This document shows, one piece after another, positions 8,998 to 16,569 of a stretch of DNA of 64,000 nucleotides. This DNA is from Streptomyces sp. NRRL F-5126 (GTDB lineage: Bacteria; Actinomycetota; Actinomycetes; Streptomycetales; Streptomycetaceae). The notes beneath the pieces are model-generated. The model had not been told where the DNA came from. It worked only from the letters and a program-made list of their open reading frames with translations, and did not search any database. Numbering within the stretch: the first letter of the stretch is position 1; every line of letters starts with the position of its first letter. Position numbers and translations under genes: made by a program. The DNA is taken from positions 372,001 through 436,000 of the forward strand of contig NZ_JOFZ01000003.1 in NCBI RefSeq assembly GCF_000721265.1, given 5' to 3'.

Positions 8998-9400
8998 GGG
9001 CCCATCGGTGCAGGGCGAGAGCTGCCGCGGGCCGGGCCTGGCCGCGCGGCCCGTTCCGGAGTTCCGTGAGTACGGGACCGAGGTCTGCCGGCGTGCGGAT
9101 CCGGTACGCGAGGCCCACCTCCTGCGGCGCCTCGGCGTTGGTCTGCCCGCGGCCGGGGATGCACCGGTAGCCGGCCACCGGAAGCCCGGCGGCGAACGCC
9201 TCGAGCGAGGTCAGCCCGCCGGCGTTCTGGACCAGCACGTCGCAGGCGTGCAAAAGCTCCGGCATGTCGTCCACCCAGCCGAAGGCGTGCTCGACGCCGT
9301 CCTGCCGCAACTACTCGGCCGGCGGTGCGTCCGCGGGCAGCCCGAACCGGGCGCGACCCACATCGCATGAACGGAGAAGTCGGTCAGGGCGGAAGCATCG
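8998..9400 (-). pseudogene. Decayed glycosyltransferase (MGDG-synthase/MurG-like) fragment
   Basis: The minus strand keeps recognisable pieces of a family of diacylglycerol glycosyltransferase-like proteins. DFSVHAMWVAPG (around 9350-9390) is the acceptor-domain motif. In a different frame, GWVDDMPELLHACDVLVQNA and GYRCIPGRGQTNAEAP (9000-9310) form the nucleotide-sugar-binding part. The residues normally lying between these two parts are missing, the frame changes between them, and the C-terminus runs on without the family end. I read this as a frameshifted, internally deleted pseudogene. It sits between the MFS gene and the ArsR gene and may mark old rearrangement. Confidence 0.6.
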
Positions 9401-9812
9401 CGAGCATGCGACACTCCGCGCTGCGGAACAGCGCCCGCCACACCGCACCGGGGCGCGAAGCACCATCGGCCGGCCGGCCCGGCGGCCGCCCGTCGCGTCC
9501 CGCGCCCACACTCGCGGAGACGACGGCGATCCGCCGGGGACGTGAGCCCGGCGAAGGTGCGGAAAGCGAGCGCCGTGCAGCAACTGCTCCACCGACAGAT
9601 CCAAAACCAACCGGGCCGGCACCGCCGCATGGTCCCCGCCCTCGTCCAGCATGGCGCGCATCCCGCCGCGCATGTCAGGATCGCCAGCAGCGTCGTGTAC
9701 GCGGCATCGGCCACCTGCTCCTGGACCACCGATGCGGGGATCGGGCCGCCGGCCGCCACTTGGCCGCTCCCTCACCAGGCCCTGGCCCCTCATGCGGCCC
9801 GACGAGCGCTGC
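9401..9812. other. Degenerate intergenic stretch, no intact gene
   Basis: The minus strand shows protein-like snippets in different frames (for example PASVVQEQVADAAYTTLLAI, then LVLDLSVEQLLHGA). They suggest the broken remains of another small gene or of the upstream part of the glycosyltransferase. No reading frame with a start, ribosome site and consistent codon use spans it. Confidence 0.4.
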
Positions 9813-10217
9813 TCACGTGCTCGGGAGCGCCGCGGTTTCGGGTTCCGGCTCGGTGACGGTGCCAGTGGTGTCGCTCAGGCCGAGTCGGAGGTGCTCGACG
9901 TGGTAGAGCGCCTGGTCGAGCAACTCGGAGACGTGGTCGTCATAGAGGGAGTAGACGATGGAGCGGCCCGTGCGGGTGCCTACGACGAGGTTGAGGTTGC
10001 GCAGCAGGCGCAGTTGGTGGGAGCAGGCGGACTGCTCCATGCCGACCTCGGCGGCGAGCTCGGTTGCCGGCAGCGGGCCCTCGCGCAGGCGGGAGAGGAT
10101 CAGCAGCCTTGAGGGGGTGGCCAGCGCCTGCAGCGTGGCGGCCACCTTGGTGGCGTTGTCCGCGGTGAGGTAGGTGCGCGGGACGCGGCTGGCGGGTGAT
10201 TCGGCTCCATGACCCAT
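9813..10217 (-). CDS. ArsR/SmtB-family metal sensor with alpha5 site
   Basis: A winged-helix repressor of 134 residues with recognition helix MEQSACSHQLRLLRN. Helix 5 contains D93-x-H95 and, ten residues later, H106-x-x-H109. This is exactly the DxH(x10)HxxH ligand set of alpha5-type sensors such as CzrA and SmtB that respond to Zn, Co or Ni. The ATG at 10217 is preferred; a GTG at 10247 would add ten residues and start within 2 bases of the operator-like site. The gene is divergent from a P1B-4 ATPase, and TGAATTAATGTTCA lies between them. Metal release from the operator should therefore induce the efflux pump. Confidence 0.9.
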   Translation of the reverse strand: MGHGAESPASRVPRTYLTADNATKVAATLQALATPSRLLILSRLREGPLPATELAAEVGMEQSACSHQLRLLRNLNLVVGTRTGRSIVYSLYDDHVSELLDQALYHVEHLRLGLSDTTGTVTEPEPETAALPST

Positions 10218-10248
10218 GCCGCCATTGTACGTCTCCCGAAGGAACACA

Positions 10249-10262
10249 TGAATTAATGTTCA
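10249..10262. promoter_or_regulatory. SmtB/CzrA-type operator TGAA-N6-TTCA
   Basis: TGAATTAATGTTCA fits the TGAA-N6-TTCA core consensus of alpha5 ArsR/SmtB regulators. It extends to ATGAA/TTCAT arms and is AT-rich against the local GC background. It lies between the divergent arsR-type gene and the ATPase gene, so one site can control both. Confidence 0.75.
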
Positions 10263-10327
10263 TTCGTTCTTGTTACGGTGGTGGGGTTGGACGCTGTCCG
10301 CCCCGCTTGCGAAGGAATCTCGCTTCG

Positions 10328-12307
10328 ATGTCTTCCACTCTCACCCGCCCGGCACCTGCCGGCGACGCCGTGCGTGACGCGGTAGCGCCCCGGCGCCGTA
10401 CCCGGATCCTGGCGCTGCCAGAGGCGCGCTGGGCGGCTGCCTCGCTGGTGCTGTTCCTGGCGGCGCTGCCGCTGTATCTGCTGGGCGCGCCGGCTTGGGC
10501 GTGGGGGCCGTTGTTCGCCCTCGCCTGTGCGACCGGCGGCTGGGAGCCCGGCTGGGCGGGCCTACGGGCGCTGCAGGGCAAGACGCTGGACGTGGACCTG
10601 CTGATGGTGGTCGCCGCGCTGGGTGCGGCGGCGATCGGGCAGGTGCTGGACGGTGCGCTGCTGATCGTCATCTTCGCCACCTCCGGTGCCCTGGAGGCGA
10701 TCGCCACCGCCCGCACCGCCGACTCCGTGCGCGGCCTGCTCGACCTCGCGCCCACGGCAGCGACCCGCCTGGCCGGTGACGGCGCCGAGGAGACGCTCCC
10801 CGCCGAGGAGTTGCGAGTGGGTGACGTCATTCTGGTGCGTCCCGGGGAGCGGGTCGGCGCCGACGGGCGGGTGCTTGACGGGGCGAGCGACGTCGACCAG
10901 GCCTCCATCACCGGCGAGCCGCTGCCGGTGGCCAGGCAGGAGGGCGACGAGGTGTTCGCCGGCACCCTCAACGGCACAGGCGCGCTGCGCGTGAAGGTCG
11001 AGCGCGACCCCTCGGACTCGGTGATCGCCCGGATCGTGGCGATGGTCGAGGAAGCATCCGAGACCAAGGCGCCGACACAGCTGTTCATCGAGAAGGTCGA
11101 GCAGCGCTACAGCCTCGGCATGGTGGCCGCCACGCTTGCGCTGTTCGTGCTGCCGCTGCTGTTCGGCGCCGCGCTGCAGCCGACCTTGCTGCGGGCGATG
11201 ACCTTCATGATTGTCGCTTCGCCGTGTGCGGTCGTGCTGGCGACCATGCCGCCTCTGCTGTCCGCCATCGCGAACGCAGGCCGCCACGGCGTGCTGGTCA
11301 AGTCCGCCGTGGTGATGGAGCAGCTCGGCCAGGTCGACGCGGTGGCCCTGGACAAGACCGGCACGCTGACCGAGGGCACCCCGCGCCTGACCGACATCCG
11401 CCCACTGGCCGCCTCCGGCCTGAGCGAGGAGGAACTGCTGCGGGTGGCGGCGGCGGTCGAATACCCCAGCGAGCACCCGCTGGCCCGCGCCGTCGTGGAC
11501 GCCGCCCGCACCCGTGACCTGCGCATCCCCGTGGTCGAGGACTTCACCTCCGCCACCGGCACCGGAGTTGCGGCCACCGTCGACGGCAAGGCAGTCGCGG
11601 TCGGCAGACCCGCCCGGCACCGAGGCGCCCGCGACGACCACCCGGCCGCCGCGGTCGCCGCCGCCCTGGAGGACGAGGGCCGCACCGTCGCCCTGGTCGA
11701 GGTCGAGGGCACTCCGGTCGGCGTGCTGGGCATCGCCGACCGGCTGCGCGAGGAAGCCACCGCCGCCGTCACCGCGCTGACCGCCCTGACCGGCCGTGCG
11801 CCGGTACTTCTCACCGGCGACAACCCACGAGCGGCCGCTCGCCTGGCGGAAGAGGTCGGCATCACCGATGTCCGTGCCGGCCTCCTGCCGCAGGACAAGG
11901 TCAGCGCCGTGAGGGAGCTGGAGGCTGCCGGGCGCAAGGTGCTGGTGATCGGTGACGGCGTCAACGACGCTCCCGCGCTGGCCGCCGCCCACACCGGGAT
12001 CGCCATGGGCCGCACGGGGTCCGACCTCGCGCTTCAGACCGCCGACGCCGTCGTGGTCCGCGACGAGCTCGCCACCGTCCCCACCGTCGTGGCACTCTCA
12101 CGCCGGGCCCGGCGCCTGGTGGTACAAAACCTCGCGATCGCGGCGGCGTTCATCACCGGGCTGGTCATCTGGGACCTGGCCGGCACCCTGCCGCTGCCGC
12201 TCGGTGTCGCGGGCCACGAGGGCTCCACCGTCATCGTCGGCCTCAACGGCCTGCGCCTGCTGGCCGACGCCGCCTGGCGCCGCACACGCACCGGGCACGG
12301 CCAGTGA
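10328..12307 (+). CDS. P1B-4-type heavy-metal-translocating ATPase (Co/Ni/Zn class)
   Basis: This 659-residue ATP-driven metal exporter has all P-type landmarks. The actuator loop is ITGEPLPV, the phosphorylation site is DKTGTLTEG (Asp342), and the ATP-binding motifs include TGDNPRA and GDGVNDAP (from Gly542). The membrane metal motif is SPC (298-300) and the last helices carry HEGST (from His630). SPC plus HEG(S/G)T and the absence of any N-terminal CxxC metal-binding domain define subgroup P1B-4, linked to Co, Ni and Zn rather than Cu. The ATG at 10328 has an AAGGAA ribosome site about 10 bases upstream. Expression is likely controlled by the divergent ArsR-type sensor. Confidence 0.92.
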   Translation: MSSTLTRPAPAGDAVRDAVAPRRRTRILALPEARWAAASLVLFLAALPLYLLGAPAWAWGPLFALACATGGWEPGWAGLRALQGKTLDVDLLMVVAALGAAAIGQVLDGALLIVIFATSGALEAIATARTADSVRGLLDLAPTAATRLAGDGAEETLPAEELRVGDVILVRPGERVGADGRVLDGASDVDQASITGEPLPVARQEGDEVFAGTLNGTGALRVKVERDPSDSVIARIVAMVEEASETKAPTQLFIEKVEQRYSLGMVAATLALFVLPLLFGAALQPTLLRAMTFMIVASPCAVVLATMPPLLSAIANAGRHGVLVKSAVVMEQLGQVDAVALDKTGTLTEGTPRLTDIRPLAASGLSEEELLRVAAAVEYPSEHPLARAVVDAARTRDLRIPVVEDFTSATGTGVAATVDGKAVAVGRPARHRGARDDHPAAAVAAALEDEGRTVALVEVEGTPVGVLGIADRLREEATAAVTALTALTGRAPVLLTGDNPRAAARLAEEVGITDVRAGLLPQDKVSAVRELEAAGRKVLVIGDGVNDAPALAAAHTGIAMGRTGSDLALQTADAVVVRDELATVPTVVALSRRARRLVVQNLAIAAAFITGLVIWDLAGTLPLPLGVAGHEGSTVIVGLNGLRLLADAAWRRTRTGHGQ

Positions 12308-12585
12308 GCCGCCGCACCCCAAGATCCCCGACAGATCCCCGACCTGGACCACGGCGCCCAGCTCGCCCGGCTGCGCCGGTCCGTGGCCGAGAGCGCGGCG
12401 GCATCGCCACCCTGGGTCGAAGCCGGCGGCCCGGGCCGGCCGACCCGCCCGGCGCGCTGGGCCTGTATGCCGGCGCCCCCTCCCGCCGCATCCGTCAAGC
12501 GCTGACGGACTGACCCGCCATCACGCCCGGCTTCGCCTTGGAGTGCGTGCCCCACCAGCTGAAACAACCGCCGAGCCAGCACAGG
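12308..12585. other. Intergenic stretch without a recognised gene
   Basis: This stretch follows the metal ATPase. Short open frames exist on both strands, but none has a ribosome site or protein family I recognise, and no clear terminator hairpin was found. Confidence 0.4.
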
Positions 12586-12600
12586 TACCCCAGGGGGGTA
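12586..12600. promoter_or_regulatory. CsoR-type copper operator
   Basis: TACCCCAGGGGGGTA is a G/C-tract inverted repeat bounded by TA, like the operators of CsoR/RcnR-family repressors (ATACCCCCNGGGGGTAT type). It lies 46 bases before the small exported-protein gene that precedes the multicopper oxidase. No csoR gene is in the window, so a chromosomal CsoR elsewhere would have to act on it. Confidence 0.6.
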
Positions 12601-12646
12601 GTATGCGCCGGGCCGGGCATCGGCACATACGGCACAGGTGGAGTTC

Positions 12647-13054
12647 ATGGCGCAACGGGCGGCTCGCGGCAGCGGTGGGACAGCCCTCCGCTGGACGTAC
12701 GGGGTGTTGGGCACCCTGTGCGTCGCGCTGGCCGTGCTCGTTCATCACGAAACCTGCGCGGTGGCCATGCCGACCGCAGGTATGGCATCCACGCTGTCCC
12801 CCGGCCATGACGCCCACGTGCCGGCGGGCCGGCCGTCGGCGTCCGTGCACGGCGTCGTCTCTGGCGGTTGCGGCATGTCCGGCATGCAGCACTGCGCCGC
12901 CGCGAGCGTCGGGTCCGTTCAGCTTCCCGCGCCGGGGCAAAGCCCCTTCGTCGCTCCGGCGGACCTGCGGGCGACGGTGCCGGGGACCGCCCCCACCAGT
13001 GCTGTCGGACGAGCTCCGCCCGACCTGTCCGTCCTGTCTCGACTGCGCATCTAG
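12647..13054 (+). CDS. Small exported or membrane-anchored protein upstream of multicopper oxidase
   Basis: A 135-residue protein with an N-terminal hydrophobic segment (TYGVLGTLCVALAVLV) followed directly by HH and Cys. The rest is loosely structured and rich in His and Met (GHDAH, GCGMSGMQHC). The ATG at 12647 is preceded by AGGTGGAG. Its make-up resembles the small actinobacterial proteins often found before multicopper oxidases (possibly DUF6153; I cannot confirm the family). With the CsoR-like site upstream and the oxidase 75 bases downstream, a role in extracytoplasmic copper binding or delivery is a reasonable inference. Confidence 0.7.
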   Translation: MAQRAARGSGGTALRWTYGVLGTLCVALAVLVHHETCAVAMPTAGMASTLSPGHDAHVPAGRPSASVHGVVSGGCGMSGMQHCAAASVGSVQLPAPGQSPFVAPADLRATVPGTAPTSAVGRAPPDLSVLSRLRI

Positions 13055-13129
13055 GCCGCTCCTGACGGCGCGCGATGTGCCGTCCTCACGTGACCACATC
13101 GGCAGTTTCGAGACAGAGGATGCACCACG

Positions 13130-14710
13130 ATGAAGAGTGTCAACCGGCGTTCCATCCTGCTCGCGGGCCTGGGAGCGGCCGGCGCAGGCGCGCTCGCCGC
13201 CTGCGGCGGTTCCGGCGGCAATGGTTCGGACGACAGGGCCCTGGTCAGCCCCGCAAGCGCGGCGGTGGCCGGCGCCGAGAAGAAGCGCTCGCACAGCGGG
13301 CGTACGCACAGGATCACTCTGACAGCCGCGCCCGCCATGATCGACCTGGGCGGTGGTGTCACTCCCAGGACCTGGGCTTTCGACGGACGCACTCCCGGCA
13401 AGGAGGTCCGGCTGTCCGCCGGCGACACCCTGGCCGCGGAGCTGTCGAACCAACTCCCCGGCAAGACCGCCACGTCGATCCACTGGCACGGCATCGCACT
13501 GCGCAACGACATGGATGGCATGCCGCCCCTCACCCAGACCGCCGTGCGGGCCGGCTCGACCTTCGGCTACCGGTTCACCGCCGACGCGCCGGGCACCTAC
13601 TTCTTCCACCCCCACGTCGGGGTCCAGCTCGACCGGGCGCTCTACGCCCCGCTGATCGTCGAGGACCCCGAGGAGCCCCTGGCGTACGACGACGAGTGGG
13701 TGGTGCTCCTCGACGACTGGGTCGACGGCGTCACCGGCACCCCGGACGAGGTCTTCGCCGAGCTCCGTCACGGCATGGGCGGCCATGACACGGGGGACAT
13801 GGGCGGAATGGGTATGGGCGAGGCGGCGTCTTCGTCCGCTTCGGCCTCCGCATCGTCCGGGGGCATGGGGTCGAAGTTCATGCTCACGGGCGCCACCAGC
13901 AAGCTGCTCGAAGGCGACGCCGGAGATGTGAAGTACCCGCACCATCTGATCAACGGCAGGGTGGCCACGGATCCGGATGTCTATTCGGGCAAGCCCGGCA
14001 GGAAGGTACGGCTGCGGATCATCAACGCCGGTTCCGACACCGCCTACCGGGTCGCCCTCGGTGGCCACAGGCTGACCATCACCCACACCGACGGCTACCC
14101 CGTCGAGCACCAGCAAGTGGACGCCCTGCTGGTGGGCATGGGCGAACGCTACGACGTCCTCGTCACTCTCGACGACGGCGTCTTCCCGCTCGTCGCGCTC
14201 GCCGAGGGCAAGAAGGCGAGCGGCCTGGCCCTGGCACGGACAGGTTCGGGAAGCGCGCCGCCGGCGACCGTCCGGCCCAAGGAACTCGACGGGATGATCA
14301 TGACCGCTTCACAGTTGCGGGCTGCGGACAGCGTTCGGCTCGCCCCGGCCAAGACGGATGTCACCCACCAGATCAAGCTGACCGGTGGCATGGCGAAGTA
14401 CAACTGGTCCATCAACGGGCGGCCGTTCGACATGACCGATCCGCAGGCGAACCCCGTCCTCGTCCAGGAGGGCCAGCGCGTACGGCTCGACTTCGTCAAC
14501 CGCACCGACATGTGGCACCCGATGCACCTGCACGGCCACACCTTCCAGCTCGGCAGCAACGGCCCGCGCAAGGACACCGCCATCGTCCTGCCCGGCAAGA
14601 AGACATCCGTCTTCTTCGACGCCGACAACCCGGGTCAATGGATGCTGCATTGCCACAACGCCTACCACGGCGCAGCCGGGATGATGGCCAATCTGGCCTA
14701 CCGCGCCTGA
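13130..14710 (+). CDS. Tat-exported multicopper oxidase (laccase/CueO-like lipoprotein)
   Basis: This 526-residue extracytoplasmic multicopper oxidase couples one-electron oxidations, probably of Cu(I) or phenols, to O2 reduction. The N-terminus has a twin-arginine signal (NRRSILLAG) followed by a lipobox (LAAC). All four copper-ligand motifs are present: HWHG (118-121), HPH (from 160), HPMHLHGH (from 463) and HCH-x4-H-x3-M (from 507). A Met/His/Ser-rich insert (HGMGGHDTGDMGGMGMGE) sits in the middle of the protein, like the Met-rich insert of CueO, and supports a cuprous oxidase role. It is probably co-transcribed with the small exported protein under the CsoR-like operator. Confidence 0.93.
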   Translation: MKSVNRRSILLAGLGAAGAGALAACGGSGGNGSDDRALVSPASAAVAGAEKKRSHSGRTHRITLTAAPAMIDLGGGVTPRTWAFDGRTPGKEVRLSAGDTLAAELSNQLPGKTATSIHWHGIALRNDMDGMPPLTQTAVRAGSTFGYRFTADAPGTYFFHPHVGVQLDRALYAPLIVEDPEEPLAYDDEWVVLLDDWVDGVTGTPDEVFAELRHGMGGHDTGDMGGMGMGEAASSSASASASSGGMGSKFMLTGATSKLLEGDAGDVKYPHHLINGRVATDPDVYSGKPGRKVRLRIINAGSDTAYRVALGGHRLTITHTDGYPVEHQQVDALLVGMGERYDVLVTLDDGVFPLVALAEGKKASGLALARTGSGSAPPATVRPKELDGMIMTASQLRAADSVRLAPAKTDVTHQIKLTGGMAKYNWSINGRPFDMTDPQANPVLVQEGQRVRLDFVNRTDMWHPMHLHGHTFQLGSNGPRKDTAIVLPGKKTSVFFDADNPGQWMLHCHNAYHGAAGMMANLAYRA

Positions 14711-14750
14711 TGTCCCAGGGGGCTGTGCCGGGTGGTCCTGGCCTCCTGGT

Positions 14751-14772
14751 GCGGCCCCCGGCGCGGGGCCGC
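14751..14772. terminator. Hairpin after the multicopper oxidase
   Basis: GCGGCCCC (14751-14758) pairs with GGGGCCGC (14765-14772) around a 6-base loop, about 40 bases after the oxidase stop. It separates the oxidase from the nuo-like operon. Confidence 0.65.
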
Positions 14773-14960
14773 GGGGCGCGGCTGCACGCGCGGCTGCACG
14801 CATCATTCGTACGGTCGCAGGCGGCAACTTTCTCCGGCGCGGCGTGCCACGCCCTTTTCCCGCCCCGTAACCGGAATCCTCGCAAGGGATGTCAGGACCG
14901 ACTCTTGATTGCGTATCCCCGGGGGCAGGTGAGCGCCTCCGGACGGCAGCAGAGAGGAGC

Positions 14961-15008
14961 ATGGAGATGGTCGCCCAGGGCGCCGTCCAGCGCGGTGAGA
15001 CGGGATGA
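14961..15008 (+). CDS. Possible 15-residue leader peptide coupled to nuoA
   Basis: An ATG at 14961 has a good ribosome site (GAGAGGAG) and encodes MEMVAQGAVQRGETG before a TGA that overlaps the nuoA ATG (ATGA). nuoA itself has only a weak ribosome site inside this frame. Translation of nuoA may therefore be coupled to this peptide. Nothing else marks it as a functional protein. Confidence 0.4.
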   Translation: MEMVAQGAVQRGETG

Positions 15009-15355
15009 GCGGCATGACGGCGGCACTGTCCCTGCTGGGTGTGGCCGCGCTGGCCGTCGCCGGCGTCTACGGGACGGCCTGGGCGGCGCGGCTGTCCGCT
15101 GATCCGGTGGCGGCCGCGCCGTTCGGGTCAGGTCTTGAGCCGGTCGAGCACGCGGTGAGCCGGTTCCACGTGCGCTGGTACACGGTGACGATGCTGTTCC
15201 TGGCCTTCGACATGGAGATGGTGTTCATGTACCCGTGGACGCGGGTGATCTCCACCATGGGGTCCAGCGCGGTGATCGAGATGTTCGTCTTCCTCGGGGT
15301 TCTGCTGGCCGGGGTCGTCCATGCCTGGCGGGAGGGTGCGCTGCGATGGACATGA
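15005..15355 (+). CDS. nuoA: NuoA-like subunit of a reduced complex I
   Basis: A 116-residue membrane protein with three hydrophobic segments. It matches NuoA (NADH-quinone oxidoreductase subunit A) in FHVRWYTVTMLFLAFDMEMV and the following YPW. The acidic residues of the FDMEMVF segment, important for NuoA function, are kept. It opens a tightly overlapping gene string (A, B/D-like, H, J, K, L, M, N). Because the NADH-oxidising module is absent, this NuoA would belong to a membrane-arm-only complex. The start at 15005 overlaps the stop of the small upstream frame; an ATG at 15014 is an alternative. Confidence 0.9.
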   Translation: MSGMTAALSLLGVAALAVAGVYGTAWAARLSADPVAAAPFGSGLEPVEHAVSRFHVRWYTVTMLFLAFDMEMVFMYPWTRVISTMGSSAVIEMFVFLGVLLAGVVHAWREGALRWT

Positions 15356-16569
15356 CCGGCCTTGCACTGCGCGCTGCCGCCGCCCGGCCTCATGTGCTGC
15401 CGGCCACCCTGCCGGGCGGAACGGCTGCGCGGCTGGCAGCCGAGCGCGTCCTGCGGCTGCGGGACTGGCCGTTGGCCGCCACCCCGGCGCAGGCGGATGT
15501 GCTCCTCGTCGCCGGGCCGGCCCGCCCGGACCTGGACGCGGCCGTGGACCGGCTGTGGCAGGACATGCCCGCGCCCCGCGCCCGCGTCCAGGCGCTGAGT
15601 GCCGATGACGTCGAGGCCGCGCTGGCGACCGGACAGGCCCGGCTCGGCTCGCCGGCCGGTCGGCGCACGCAGGCCGAAGCGCCCGATGCAGCCGAGAGCG
15701 ACGACGAGGGCGATCACAGCCGGAGCCACGGCGGCCATGAGGGGCATGGCGGTCACGGCGGCGGCGAGATGGAGATGCCGGGTGGGCTGCCGATGGCCGA
15801 GCAGGGTGAGGACCGTGACGGCCTGACGCTCGACCAGCTGCACGTGGCGCTCGGACCGTTGCTCGCCGACTGGCCGTCAGGCCTGGCCATTCGTGTGACG
15901 CTGCAGGGCGATGTCGTGCAGGAGGCCGAGGTCGAGGAGCCGTTGCGACCCGGCTCCGCGGTGGCGGAGGCGTTCTGGGTGCAGCCGTGGCTGCGTGCGG
16001 CGGCGGGTGAGCCGGTGAGCGTGGGCGAGGCGGTCCGGCGGCGGGCGGCGGCGCATCTGGACAGTCTGGCCCGGCTGTTGTCGGTGGCCGGCTGGCCCGC
16101 CGAGGCGGTCGTGGCGAGGCGGCTGCGCGACGACCTGCTCGACGGCGCGCCCGGCGCGGCAGTCGTGCTCCGGCTTGAGCGTTTCGCCCGCCGGGTCGGC
16201 CGGTCGCGGACGTTGGCCTGGATGACCCGCGGGATCGGCCAGGTGAGTGCGGAACGGGCGCGCGAGGCCGGAGTGAGCGGACCGGCGGCGCGGGCCGGCG
16301 GGGACGTGAGCGATCGCTACCGGCAGTGGCTTGCCGTCATCCGCCGCGATGTGGGGCGTCTTGAGGAGCCGTCGCCGCTTCGGCCGGCGGTGGAGGAAAG
16401 TCCCCGCGGATGGTGGCGGGACGGCGGCCCGCCGTCGGCGGCGCTGATCCGCCTCCTGCCGGGTCTGCTGACGGGGGCCGAACTGGCCGCCGCGCGCCTC
16501 ATCGTGGCCAGCCTCGACCCGGACCTGGACGAACTCGCCGCGGCACGACGTGAGGTGACGGCTTCGTGA
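15346..16569 (+). CDS. Cysteine-free NuoB/NuoD-like fusion protein
   Basis: This 407-residue cytoplasmic protein sits where nuoB, nuoC and nuoD would be. Residues about 45-80 (QADVLLVAGPARPDL, LWQDMPAPR) resemble the C-terminal half of NuoB (ADVxIVAG, YxQMPEP). Residues about 150-385 resemble NuoD, with LTLDQLHVALGPLLADWP, RVTLQGDVVQEAEVE, RRRAAAHLDSLARLL and RGIGQVSAERAREAGVSGP. There is no cysteine anywhere, so the N2 [4Fe-4S] cluster of genuine NuoB cannot form. A His-rich linker (HSRSHGGHEGHGGHGG, residues 124-139) joins the two parts. It overlaps nuoA and nuoH. An in-frame ATG at 15352 (ATGA overlap) is an alternative start. I infer a structural cap on the membrane arm rather than an electron-transfer subunit. 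Confidence 0.7.
   Translation: MDMTGLALRAAAARPHVLPATLPGGTAARLAAERVLRLRDWPLAATPAQADVLLVAGPARPDLDAAVDRLWQDMPAPRARVQALSADDVEAALATGQARLGSPAGRRTQAEAPDAAESDDEGDHSRSHGGHEGHGGHGGGEMEMPGGLPMAEQGEDRDGLTLDQLHVALGPLLADWPSGLAIRVTLQGDVVQEAEVEEPLRPGSAVAEAFWVQPWLRAAAGEPVSVGEAVRRRAAAHLDSLARLLSVAGWPAEAVVARRLRDDLLDGAPGAAVVLRLERFARRVGRSRTLAWMTRGIGQVSAERAREAGVSGPAARAGGDVSDRYRQWLAVIRRDVGRLEEPSPLRPAVEESPRGWWRDGGPPSAALIRLLPGLLTGAELAAARLIVASLDPDLDELAAARREVTAS

Noticed and set aside
8998..9812. Intact glycosyltransferase gene
   Set aside because: Recognisable motifs are in different frames, intervening family residues are missing and no proper start or stop exists.
10328..12307. Copper-type (CPC) P1B ATPase, suggested by the nearby copper oxidase
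   Set aside because: The membrane motif is SPC, the last helices carry HEGST and there is no N-terminal CxxC domain. These define P1B-4, and the adjacent sensor is alpha5 ArsR type, not CsoR.
12308..12585. Small gene between the ATPase and the copper operator
   Set aside because: Short frames exist on both strands but none has a ribosome site, conserved motif or plausible amino-acid composition.
7676..14710. Insertion sequence or integrative element carrying the metal-resistance genes
   Set aside because: No transposase, integrase, terminal inverted repeats, target duplication or tRNA attachment site was seen, so an island origin is only suspected.
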